The notes beneath the pieces were generated by a model. That model saw nothing but the letters and a program-made list of their open reading frames with translations. It did not search any database and was not told where the DNA came from. From positions 62,001 to 126,000 of the forward strand of contig CALSOZ010000001.1 in NCBI GenBank assembly GCA_943788095.1: a stretch of 64,000 nucleotides of DNA, given 5' to 3'. Origin of the DNA: an uncultured Flavobacteriaceae bacterium (GTDB lineage Bacteria; Bacteroidota; Bacteroidia; Flavobacteriales; Flavobacteriaceae). Positions 27,643 through 35,384 of this stretch are shown here, in pieces (the stretch's first letter is position 1; each line of letters starts with the position of its first letter). The translations under genes and the position numbers were made by a program.

Positions 27643-27783
27643 TTACTCTCCTTCTGCCAAGACGCGTTCGATTACCCAAAACAACTGAGTCTTTCCGTCT
27701 TCAAAAAGAGCATCATGAACCTGAGGTTTCTAATTTGTTGCAACGTTAAGAATATGAATCGTAAGGTTTTTCATTGTACTCAT
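27643..27783 (-). pseudogene. small gene interrupted by an in-frame amber codon
   Basis: From an ATG the minus strand encodes MSTMKNLTIHILNVATN, then TAG (27730-27732), then in the same frame KPQVHDALFEDGKTQLFWV and IERVLAEGE up to a TAA. Both halves look protein-like (46 sense codons in total) and a terminator follows. The simplest reading is a small intact gene inactivated by one nonsense change. I do not recognise the family. Recoding of the TAG is possible but nothing here supports it. Confidence 0.5.
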
Positions 27784-28139
27784 ATTTTTAAGCTAGTTTA
27801 TAAAATTTAATAAAAAAAGATAAACTATTTTATTTATTCAATCTTTTGTGTTTAATTTGTTTTTCTAAGCTTTTAACATAGGAGCTTTTTGCTGAACAAA
27901 TTGAAACATGTTTATAAGTTCGGTCTTTTGGAAATTTGGAAGTCATATTCAAAAGAAGCTTACGGAGTAAGTCACCGAAATTTAAAGCTAACTTCCGTAT
28001 TGAAAAGCATATCTACGCAGGATAAATTGTGTTTTGTCTCCAAAACACAATATCAAATTATGATTTGATTTTAAGTTATTAATTCTTTTTAGGAAAGCAT
28101 TCATGCTCTCATTTACTAATAACTTTTATCCTAATTATA
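27784..28139 (+). promoter_or_regulatory. structured leader region upstream of the polyamine operon
   Basis: No ORF is convincing here, but the last 200 bp are rich in stems. GGAAGT/ACTTCC (27938/27991) encloses AGCTT/AAGCT and CGG/CCG. ATTGTGTTTTG/CAAAACACAAT (28026-28051) is a perfect 11-bp stem with a TCTC loop. ATCAAAT/ATTTGAT (28052-28069) follows at once. TTAGGA/TCCTAA (28089-28134) encloses AGCAT/ATGCT and ends five bases before the arginine decarboxylase ATG. The last element could control ribosome access. No known riboswitch consensus was recognised; TTAATTTG at 27852 is a weak -7 candidate. Confidence 0.45.
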
Positions 28140-29594
28140 ATGAACACAAAATATATTGATTTAATCAATCAAACTTTTGATTTCCCTCAAGAAGAATTTG
28201 TTCTTGACAAAGACCACTTACGATTTCATGATATTGACTTAAATAAATTGGTTGAAACTTATGGAACCCCTTTAAAATTCACATACTTACCTAAAATTTC
28301 TGATAATATAAATAAATCAAAAGCGTGGTTTGAGAAGGCCATTAAGAATCATAATTATAATGGGAACTATAATTATTGTTATTGTACAAAAAGCTCGCAT
28401 TTTAAGCATGTTTTAAATGAAGCTTTAAAGAATGACATCCATATTGAAACCTCTTCGGCTTTTGACATAGATATTATTGAATCTTTAAAAGAAGAAGGAA
28501 AAATAAACGACAATACATTTGTTATAAGTAATGGTTTTAAGCGAGCACAATATGTAACTAATATTGCAAGACTAATAAATAGTGGTCATCAAAATTGTAT
28601 TCCAATTATTGATAATTATGAAGAGATTAATTTACTCTCAAATGAAATAGAAGGTAATTTTAATGTGGGGATTCGTATTGCTTCAGAAGAGGAGCCTAAA
28701 TTTGAATTTTACACCTCTCGATTAGGAATAGGTTATAAAAACATCCTCCCTTTTTATAACAAGCAGCTTAAAGACAATCCGAAAGTACAGCTTAAAATGC
28801 TTCATTTCTTTATTAACACAGGTATTAGAGATAATGCTTACTATTGGAATGAACTTTTAAAATGTCTTAAAGTTTATACAAGTTTGAAAAAAATATGTCC
28901 AACGCTTGATAGTTTAAATATTGGTGGGGGATTCCCTATTAAAAACTCATTGGCATTTGATTTTGATTATGAATACATTATTGATGAAATCATCAATCAA
29001 ATTAAATTGACTTGTGAAGAAGAAGGTATCGATGTGCCTAATATTTTTACAGAGTTTGGCAGTTTTACAGTAGGAGAAAGTGGTGGAGCAATTTATGAAG
29101 TGCTTTATCAAAAGCAACAAAATGATCGGGAAAAATGGAATATGATAAATTCTTCATTTATAACGACACTTCCAGATACTTGGGCAATTAACAAACGTTT
29201 TATCATGTTACCAATAAATCGTTGGAATGATTCTTATGAGCGTGTCTTACTTGGAGGATTAACTTGTGATAGTGATGATTACTATAATAGCGAACAACAC
29301 ATGAACGCTATCTACTTGCCAAAATATAATAAAGATAAGCCCTTATACATTGGCTTTTTTAATACTGGTGCTTATCAAGAATCTATAGGAGGTTATGGAG
29401 GTTTACAACATTGTTTAATTCCTGCTCCCAAGCACATTTTAATCGATAAAGATGCACGTGGAAATGTCACAACAAAATTATTTAAAGAACAACAAAAAAG
29501 TGAAGAGTTGCTTGAAATTTTAGGCTATGATAAAAAGCCTGAAACATACACAATTCAAAATACAGATACAGAATTACTATTAGCAGATATCTAA
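28140..29594 (+). CDS. speA: arginine decarboxylase (PLP, fold III)
   Basis: A 484-residue PLP enzyme of the alanine-racemase-fold decarboxylases; it makes agmatine from arginine. The PLP lysine is Lys84 in YCYCTKSSHFKH. Other family features are the glycine-rich phosphate-binding segment LNIGGGFPIK, FTEFGSFTVGESGG and the late GGLTCDSDD motif carrying the catalytic cysteine. It is shorter than the E. coli enzyme (about 650), as usual for the Bacteroidota type. Substrate assignment rests on the agmatinase gene that starts 1 bp after its stop. Confidence 0.9.
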   Translation: MNTKYIDLINQTFDFPQEEFVLDKDHLRFHDIDLNKLVETYGTPLKFTYLPKISDNINKSKAWFEKAIKNHNYNGNYNYCYCTKSSHFKHVLNEALKNDIHIETSSAFDIDIIESLKEEGKINDNTFVISNGFKRAQYVTNIARLINSGHQNCIPIIDNYEEINLLSNEIEGNFNVGIRIASEEEPKFEFYTSRLGIGYKNILPFYNKQLKDNPKVQLKMLHFFINTGIRDNAYYWNELLKCLKVYTSLKKICPTLDSLNIGGGFPIKNSLAFDFDYEYIIDEIINQIKLTCEEEGIDVPNIFTEFGSFTVGESGGAIYEVLYQKQQNDREKWNMINSSFITTLPDTWAINKRFIMLPINRWNDSYERVLLGGLTCDSDDYYNSEQHMNAIYLPKYNKDKPLYIGFFNTGAYQESIGGYGGLQHCLIPAPKHILIDKDARGNVTTKLFKEQQKSEELLEILGYDKKPETYTIQNTDTELLLADI

Positions 29595-29595
29595 A

Positions 29596-30531
29596 ATGGA
29601 AACTAAAACTTACGCTGGAATATCAGAAGAATTTGCGAAATTAGTACACGCAAAAATTGTATTAATCCCTGTCCCATATGATGGAACGAGTACATGGCAA
29701 AAAGGAGCAGATAAAGGACCAAATGCCTTTTTAAATGCTTCTGAAAACATGGAACTTTACGACATTGAAACCGATTCAGAAGTTTATAGACAAGGTATTT
29801 ATTTAACTGAACCCATAACAGTAAATGCTACACCAGAAGCGATGGCTGATGCAGTACATCAGGAAACTAAAAGCTATATAAAAAAGAACAAATTTGTAAC
29901 TGTTTTTGGGGGTGAACATTCTATATCTATTGGAACCATTAGAGCATTTAATGAAATGTTTCCAAACTTAACAGTATTGCATATAGATGCACATGCCGAT
30001 TTACGAAAAAGTTATGATGGTAGTACTTGCAATCATGCTTGTGCAGTTTATGAAGCCAGTCAACACACCAACTTAATTCAAGTAGGTATTCGTTCTATGG
30101 ACATAAAAGAGAAATCTGTTATGAATTTAGACAAAACCTATTTTGCTCACGAAATGGCAATAGATGATTCTTGGATGGATTCAGCCATTGATCAAATGAC
30201 AGACAATGTGTTTATAACCTTTGATTTAGATGCTTTTGACCCTTCCATTTTACCAAGTACTGGCACTCCAGAACCTGGTGGTTTGTTCTGGTACGAAACC
30301 TTAGATTTTTTAAAGCAGGTATTTAACGAAAAAAATGTTGTTGGTTTTGATATTGTTGAATTGTGTCCCAATGAAGTTGATAAATCTTCAGATTTTTTAG
30401 CTGCCAAATTGTATTACAAAATGTTAAGTTATAAGTTTCAACATGAAACTATTGAAGATGATTATGACAATGCTTATGATGAAAAACCACTAAATAATAT
30501 ATCAAAATTCAAAGACGAAGATGACTACTAA
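29596..30531 (+). CDS. speB: agmatinase (ureohydrolase family)
   Basis: A 311-residue dimanganese enzyme that hydrolyses agmatine to putrescine and urea. All metal-ligand motifs are present: GGEHS (His108), DAHAD (Asp131, His133, Asp135) and FDLDAFDPS (Asp210, Asp212), followed by GTPEPGGL. The gene overlaps the next one by 11 bp, so translation is probably coupled. Together with arginine decarboxylase it gives the agmatine route to putrescine. Confidence 0.94.
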   Translation: METKTYAGISEEFAKLVHAKIVLIPVPYDGTSTWQKGADKGPNAFLNASENMELYDIETDSEVYRQGIYLTEPITVNATPEAMADAVHQETKSYIKKNKFVTVFGGEHSISIGTIRAFNEMFPNLTVLHIDAHADLRKSYDGSTCNHACAVYEASQHTNLIQVGIRSMDIKEKSVMNLDKTYFAHEMAIDDSWMDSAIDQMTDNVFITFDLDAFDPSILPSTGTPEPGGLFWYETLDFLKQVFNEKNVVGFDIVELCPNEVDKSSDFLAAKLYYKMLSYKFQHETIEDDYDNAYDEKPLNNISKFKDEDDY

Positions 30532-31495
30532 AGGCGCAATTACCAACTTTATAGAAGAATACTTTTTACACTTTAATGCTGCTACAGTTGTTGATGCTGC
30601 AAAAGCTTATGAAACACAATTAAATCAAGGTTCAAAAATGTTAGTGTCTTTGGCAGGAGCCATGAGCACAGCAGAAATAGGAAAGATTTTTGCTGAAATA
30701 ATACGACAAGATAAAGTGCAAATCATTTCTTGTACAGGAGCAAATTTAGAAGAGGATATTATGAACCTAGTTGCACATTCCCATTATAAACGAATTCCTA
30801 ATTATCGGGATTTAACTCCTAAACAAGAATGGGATTTGTTAGAACAAGGACTCAATCGTGTAACCGACACGTGCATTCCAGAAGAAGAAGCATTTAGAAG
30901 ATTGCAACAGCATATTTATAAATTATGGAAGGAAGCAGATGATAATGGAGAGCGCTATTTACCACATGAGTATATGTATAAACTATTATTATCTGGAGTC
31001 TTAGAAGAATATTATGAAATAGATTTAAAAGATTCTTGGATGTATGCAGCTGCAGAAAAAAACTTGCCAATTGTATGCCCAGGATGGGAAGACAGCACTA
31101 TGGGCAATATTTTTGCATGTTATGTGCTGAAAGGAGAACTTAAAGCAAGTACTATGAAATCTGGAATTGAGTATATGACCTTTCTAGCAGATTGGTATAC
31201 TGATAATTCAGAAAACGGGATAGGTTTCTTTCAAATAGGAGGGGGTATTGCAGGAGATTTTCCAATATGTGTCGTACCAATGCTGTATCAAGATATGGAA
31301 CGTACTGATACACCGTTTTGGAGTTATTTCTGTCAAATAAGTGATTCAACAACAAGTTATGGTTCCTACTCTGGAGCGGTTCCTAATGAAAAAATAACTT
31401 GGGGAAAATTAGATATTGATACACCAAAATTTATAATAGAGAGTGATGCTACAATTGTTGCTCCATTAATCTTTGCCTATTTATTAGGCATGTAA
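30521..31495 (+). CDS. deoxyhypusine synthase-like protein, probable polyamine synthase
   Basis: A 324-residue member of the deoxyhypusine synthase fold. The NAD-binding start (LVSLAGAMSTAEIGKIFAEI), the SCTGANLEEDI motif, PIVCPGWEDSTMG, and the catalytic lysine in NEKITWGKLD (Lys296) are all retained. Bacteria lack eIF5A, so the protein substrate is absent; relatives instead make homospermidine or spermidine-type amines from putrescine. Its place after agmatinase, with overlapping reading frames, supports action on putrescine. The exact product cannot be read from the sequence. Confidence 0.88.
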   Translation: MTTKGAITNFIEEYFLHFNAATVVDAAKAYETQLNQGSKMLVSLAGAMSTAEIGKIFAEIIRQDKVQIISCTGANLEEDIMNLVAHSHYKRIPNYRDLTPKQEWDLLEQGLNRVTDTCIPEEEAFRRLQQHIYKLWKEADDNGERYLPHEYMYKLLLSGVLEEYYEIDLKDSWMYAAAEKNLPIVCPGWEDSTMGNIFACYVLKGELKASTMKSGIEYMTFLADWYTDNSENGIGFFQIGGGIAGDFPICVVPMLYQDMERTDTPFWSYFCQISDSTTSYGSYSGAVPNEKITWGKLDIDTPKFIIESDATIVAPLIFAYLLGM

Positions 31496-31505
31496 CACTA
31501 AAAAA

Positions 31506-31799
31506 ATGATACGCAAAATTGTAGATTATCAAAAGTTAAATGAAGACATTTTAAACCTATTAGTGGATAAATTTCCTGACGGATATTCTGATAAGGATAT
31601 AATTGCGTTTAGAAATGCCCAAAATGAATACATAGAAGCTGTTGAAGTCAGAACCGAAGATACAGTCTATTTGGTAAAAATTGGGAAACGATTGGTTCAA
31701 GCTATGGAACAGCATGAAGAAGTAGAAGAGGAAGAAGAAGAAGATTCTACTATTGAAAGTATAGATGTTGATGCTTTAAATGAAGAAGATTTAGAATAG
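31506..31799 (+). CDS. small protein with acidic tail, end of polyamine operon
   Basis: A 97-residue soluble protein. The first 70 residues are mixed helix/strand (LLVDKFPDGYSDKDIIAFRN, ETVYLVKIGKRLVQAM with D/E variations) and the last 27 are almost all acidic (runs of Glu, then SIDVDALNEEDLE). It begins 10 bp after the deoxyhypusine synthase-like gene and is the last gene before the integrated element. The acidic tail could bind polyamines or a basic partner; that is speculation. No family is recognised. Confidence 0.72.
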   Translation: MIRKIVDYQKLNEDILNLLVDKFPDGYSDKDIIAFRNAQNEYIEAVEVRTEDTVYLVKIGKRLVQAMEQHEEVEEEEEEDSTIESIDVDALNEEDLE

Positions 31800-31921
31800 A
31801 ATATTTAGAACCAATTTGGGCAGCTTAATATCGAACCTTTATTTCAATACTATTGTGGACTTGTTTTATAATCACTGGGAGGTCTTCTCTTAATATTTTG
31901 AAATGGCTTAGAGGCCCCACA

Positions 31922-32019
31922 AAAAAAAGCCCTTACATTGCTGTAAAGGCTTTATAACTGGCTCCTCCTCTTAGGCTCGAACTAAGGACCCTCTGATTAA
32001 CAGTCAGATGCTCTAACCA
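31922..32019. repeat. left 98-bp attachment-site repeat (tRNA-Asn 3' fragment plus terminator)
   Basis: This stretch matches 39557-39654 over 98 bp with one mismatch (G at 31960, A at 39595). It carries the last 58 bases of a tRNA-Asn gene, read on the minus strand, and the hairpin terminator behind it. The 5' part of the tRNA is absent here. It is the original chromosomal 3' half displaced by insertion of the element. Confidence 0.9.
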
Positions 32020-32062
32020 CACAAATACTTGATTTTCAAACACTCAAGAACAGATAATATTA

Positions 32063-32083
32063 ATGTCTGTCAAAAGTCTGTCA
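32063..32083 (+). repeat. left-end paired GTCTGTCA motif
   Basis: Two copies of GTCTGTCA start 11 bp apart. The 21-bp block differs at one base from the block near the right end of the element, and both are preceded by AAGAACAGA. Same-orientation copies at both ends suggest arm-type binding sites of the recombinase. The block overlaps the first possible ATG of the recombinase gene. Confidence 0.65.
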
Positions 32084-32086
32084 AAA

Positions 32087-33117
32087 ATGAGTGTAAAATA
32101 TCCAAAAGTAAAGTCTGATAATAAGCAACGTGTTTACATCGTTTTCTATATCAATGGTAAGCGTTACAGGTTGTTTAATGGTCGTAAAATCAATTCTAAT
32201 CTCTATCCAAATTCGCATCCTGTTGGCAAACGTTTTGAGGTAGCTCAATTGTTAGCTGCTGAGGTGTTTAAATTTATAACAAGTGGCTTAAGTCTTCAAG
32301 AGCCCTTAAAGGTTATTAATAAGTCAGATTTAGAGTGTTTTAAGTTAGCATTAGACGCTAAGCTGCAAGGAGAATATTCAGACAAATACAAGTCAATGCT
32401 GAGGTTTGTATATGATAGTTTCACATCTAAACTTTCTAATGAAAACATCGCTTCTAACGACGTTAAATCTTATCTAAATCACTATGCTTTAGGAGTGTCG
32501 TATAACACCATTAAAAGACACCTAAGTGTGCTTATAAATGAAGCAAGGAACATAGGAATGAACAGCAATCCTATGGAGGGCATTAAAGCAAAGAAAACAA
32601 AGGCTAAGCTACATAAACCTTACAATGATATTAGGCTCATACTTGACGAGATAAAGTTGTTTAATAATAACTTGTATCTGTGTTGTATAATGACCTACGG
32701 ATGTCTTTTAAGACCTCATCGTGAAATAAGGGAACTTAAGTGGTCTGATTTTAGTGATGACTTGGGCTATATTCATTTATCTGGTAATAGAAATAAGTCT
32801 GGCAAGAACAGAATAGTTCCAGTTCCAACATATGTTAGAGATATTCTTGTTAAAGGACAACCTCATCACAATATATTCACAGACACTGTAAGACCTTTAA
32901 ATGAAGACTATTTTAAGACGCTTTGGAGTCGTTTTAAAAGAGTTTCTAAACTGCTTGAACAAAACCAAACATTGTACTCTTTTAGGCACTCAGGAGCTAT
33001 AGAAATCTTTAAAAGAACAGGTTCTATAACCAAGCTATGGGACATTCATCTATAAATGTTAGTCTAACCTATCTAAGAGGTTTAGAAATAGCTGAATTAA
33101 AGGAAGAAGATATGCCA
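32087..33117 (+). pseudogene. tyrosine recombinase/integrase, frameshifted before the catalytic Tyr
   Basis: A site-specific integrase with an N-terminal arm-binding part, a SAM-like core-binding domain (YSDKYKSMLRFVYDSF) and a catalytic domain with Arg in CLLRPHREIRELKW, Lys in NKSGKNRIVPV and SLYSFRHSG-like YSFRHSG. The frame ends at SITKLWDIHL because 10 bases (CAGAAAGCTA) are missing after 33037. Without the loss it would read LQKAMGHSSINVSLTYLRG, giving the second His and the nucleophile Tyr. I prefer the second ATG as start, since the first lies in the repeat. The deletion lies between AGCTA repeats, as in replication slippage. Confidence 0.85.
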
Positions 33118-33122
33118 AACAT

Positions 33123-33146
33123 AAAAACCCCTGCTAAATGCAAGGG
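33123..33146 (-). terminator. terminator of the DUF1566 protein gene
   Basis: Read on the minus strand, CCCTTGC and GCAGGGG pair (one G-U) around a five-base loop and are followed by TTTTT. It ends the minus-strand surface-protein gene. Confidence 0.7.
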
Positions 33147-33173
33147 CTTGTAATCTATTAAATTAATAAATAA

Positions 33174-33932
33174 TTAAAAAGCCCGAACAGCACGCACATA
33201 GTACGTGGTGCTCTTACTGGGGTCGAACTGAACACCATTTAAGAAATACTGCCTCCACGCGTTATCGAAACCGTACTCCGTAGAACTCCAGTAGTAACTA
33301 CTAAATGCAGTAAACCCAGAGACACCCTCTAAAGTTGTTTTATTAACATACATTTGGTTTAACTCTTTTGCACTTGGTAAAAACCATTGTGCACCTAAAG
33401 ACCTTGCCGCAAAAGCAGCGGGAGCAGTAGGGCAATCTTGAAGTATATCATTAGTGTTATTAAAACCATCTCCTATTTCAGCACCAAGACCAATAGGAAC
33501 ACCTCCATTATGAGGGACATTTGAAACGTTTGGTAAATCTGTACTTAAACAACCCCATTCTACCGAAGTTGCTACATCTGAAAATGCCGCAACCAAGCCG
33601 TGTTGACCCGTGCTATCTAACCAAAAGACAACACCGCCATTAACAACATCACCAATACTATAAGTTTTGGAAGTAGCAGCTACTTCAGCCCAACTACTAC
33701 CATTGTAATAATAAAAACCTGATGTACCGTTTGTTTGATAAATCATTAAACCTGTAGCAGGTGCTGAAATATCATCACGCTGCGTCTCTGTGAGTCTTGG
33801 TACAAGTAACCCCCCTGTGGTAGAAGTAATATCCAATGCCGAAGAGGTGTGTGGAGTTGCTATATTAATACCTACTTGGGCGTAGCTAAGTGCTGTAAAA
33901 AGCATCAAAACTAGTACTGTTATTTTTTTCAT
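33174..33932 (-). CDS. secreted protein with tail-fibre-like N-domain and DUF1566 domain
   Basis: A 252-residue exported protein. Signal peptide (MKKITVLVLMLFTALSYAQ), then a segment typical of Bacteroidota surface and tail-fibre-like proteins (VGINIATPHTSSALDI, GGLLVPRLTETQRDDI, GLMIYQTNGTSGFYYYNGSSW). A DUF1566/FISUMP-type C-lectin-like domain follows, with GGVVFWLD, WFLPSAKELNQMY, YYWSSTEYG and the terminal YYVRAVRAF. Such domains display binding surfaces. The gene is flanked by two copies of the recombinase tail, so it arrived as a cassette within the element. Confidence 0.82.
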   Translation of the reverse strand: MKKITVLVLMLFTALSYAQVGINIATPHTSSALDITSTTGGLLVPRLTETQRDDISAPATGLMIYQTNGTSGFYYYNGSSWAEVAATSKTYSIGDVVNGGVVFWLDSTGQHGLVAAFSDVATSVEWGCLSTDLPNVSNVPHNGGVPIGLGAEIGDGFNNTNDILQDCPTAPAAFAARSLGAQWFLPSAKELNQMYVNKTTLEGVSGFTAFSSYYWSSTEYGFDNAWRQYFLNGVQFDPSKSTTYYVRAVRAF

Positions 33933-33965
33933 CTTAGTATTTTAAAAGTGTAATTGGTTTCAATT

Positions 33966-33973
33966 CAAATATA
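33966..33973 (-). promoter_or_regulatory. -7 box of the DUF1566 protein gene (TATATTTG)
   Basis: Perfect TAnnTTTG on the minus strand, followed by GAA..AAACCAATT. The same box-plus-leader pattern precedes two lipoprotein genes of the element (39327 and 36785), which suggests a shared promoter cassette. Confidence 0.6.
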
Positions 33974-34020
33974 ATGACTTTTGTATGGCAATCAACATAA
34001 TGCGATACGTTTTTAAAACT

Positions 34021-34139
34021 CAGGCTCTATAACCAAGCTACAGAAAGCTATGGGACATTCGTCTATAAATGTTAGTCTAACCTATTTACGTGGTTTAGAA
34101 ATAGCTGAATTGAAAGAAGAAGATATGCCATTAATATAG
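34021..34139 (+). pseudogene. second recombinase tail, in-frame remnant
   Basis: This encodes GSITKLQKAMGHSSINVSL and TYLRGLEIAELKEEDMPLI followed by a stop: the end of a tyrosine recombinase including the second His (MGHSS) and the nucleophile Tyr (SLTYLRG). It has no start and no catalytic-domain front. Compared with the tail at 33019-33117 it has 10 extra bases and several synonymous changes (TTA CGT against CTA AGA; TTG AAA against TTA AAG), so it comes from a related but distinct recombinase, not from a fresh duplication. Confidence 0.8.
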
Positions 34140-34664
34140 GGCTTAAGCACTACGATTTTATAAACATTTTGTAAATAACTTTTAAATACAAAACCTCAAT
34201 AAATCACTATCTTACATTGTTCTTATTTAGATTTTTAATCATAAAAATGCAAAATGCTTTTATGTTACTTATATATTAATATAGAACACTATAATTCCAT
34301 ATTGGTCGGTATAGCATTTGAACTGCCGAGTACTTTAAGCACCTAATAAAAGTTGGACGCTTATTGGTTCAGGTAAATTAAATCTGCGTAAGAACTGCAA
34401 CTGTTAAACCTTTTTATGTTTCGTTGTACGCCAACAGTTATACAGCTTACCCAGTCAATTAGCTAACAAGATATTAGCACTATCACTTAAACATAAAGGA
34501 ACAGGGGGCGTATCAAGTCTTTTTTATATTTATTTATAAGTTTTATAAGAATATTATTTAGATATTTTATAGTTGTTTACGTGCGGTGGTTTGTAACCAC
34601 CTTTGTTAAAACACAAAAGAACTTATATCTCTTTATATATTATAACACTAAATAACGTATTTTA
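34140..34664. other. 525-bp non-coding stretch inside the element
   Basis: No ORF is supported. Visible structures are a 7-bp perfect hairpin GGTGGTT-TGT-AACCACC (34585-34601) followed by a CACCTTTG promoter-like element, and a distant AACTGTT/AACAGTT pair (about 34397 and 34432). It contains the upstream region of the phage-like small gene. It may also hold a transfer or replication origin of the element, but nothing proves this. Confidence 0.4.
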
Positions 34665-35009
34665 ATGGGCTTTAATTCAGAGACAGCAAGCGAAGCAGGA
34701 AAGATAAGCAAAAGAGGTAAATCATTAAGTATAGACCTTCGTAGCGACCTTAAAACGCTAATAACACACATACTAAATGACATAGATTATAATAGTCTAT
34801 CAAATACACAGAAACTAAAATTATTAGACATCGCTTTAAAGCATACTTTACCTAAGTTATCTATAGAGAAACATATAAGTGAAGAACCTCCAAGAGAGTT
34901 TCAAATCAATATAATTGGAGACAACGGAGAGGTGCTTGAAACACATAATAATGTATTAGACGAGAACTTTAATTTTAGTAATATGGCAGGTGGAAATAGC
35001 TCTAAATAG
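34665..35009 (+). CDS. phage-type small protein, possibly terminase-small-subunit-like
   Basis: A 114-residue protein. Its start (FNSETASEAGKISKRGKS) and middle (LSNTQKLKLLDIALKHTLPKLSIEKH) resemble small proteins of Flavobacteria phages and islands that begin with a Gly/Lys/Ser-rich segment and are often placed before the large terminase. No large terminase ORF follows here. The function is unproven; the resemblance is from memory of the family pattern. It is the only plus-strand gene among the element's right-hand cargo. Confidence 0.6.
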   Translation: MGFNSETASEAGKISKRGKSLSIDLRSDLKTLITHILNDIDYNSLSNTQKLKLLDIALKHTLPKLSIEKHISEEPPREFQINIIGDNGEVLETHNNVLDENFNFSNMAGGNSSK

Positions 35010-35142
35010 ACCAAACAGAACCGTTCAAATACACACTTAAAACACTTAAAAACAGACAATGGATATTATTTAGTATAAGCTACTGACTTGCCTTTGCCCA
35101 TTAGTAGATTGGTTAGTCTTTAGTTAGTATTACAGTTAGGAG

Positions 35143-35352
35143 TTAATCTTTTATATACACTCCATTTACATAGTTTTTTTTAGCTTTTACCGCTCCACTT
35201 TCATAATATTCGAAATACTCTCCTTGTCTTTTTCCATCTACATAGTTTGCTTTAGATTCTACCGCTCCACTTTCATAATAATTCATAACCAAACCTTGCC
35301 CAAAAGAGCTAAAAGAAATAAGTAAAGTGGAGAGTAAGAATAGATTTTTCAT
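35143..35352 (-). CDS. short secreted MORN-variant repeat protein
   Basis: A 69-residue protein: signal peptide (MKNLFLLSTLLISFSSFGQ) plus two nearly identical YwqK/MORN-variant repeats (NYYESGAVESKANYVDGK and EYYESGAVKAKKNYVNGV). Complete relatives have many more repeats, so this may be a minimal or truncated version. The DNA coding for its signal peptide is partly similar to that of the neighbouring lipoproteins (GGAGAGTAAGAATAG in the plus-strand view). It is the last gene of the minus-strand array. Confidence 0.72.
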   Translation of the reverse strand: MKNLFLLSTLLISFSSFGQGLVMNYYESGAVESKANYVDGKRQGEYFEYYESGAVKAKKNYVNGVYIKD

Positions 35353-35384
35353 TAGCTGTTATTAATTGAGTGGAATTATTCTTT

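Noticed and set aside
31962-32019. Second tRNA-Asn gene
   Set aside because: Only the 3' 58 bases are present; the acceptor 5' strand and most of the D-arm are missing, so it is an attachment-site remnant.
33174-33932. Diversity-generating retroelement target
   Set aside because: The DUF1566 domain fits such targets, but no reverse transcriptase and no template repeat was found in the window.
35010-35142. Large terminase gene after the phage-like small protein
   Set aside because: Frames contain stops after at most about 30 codons; only fragments such as KTLKNRQWILFSISY appear, too short to support.
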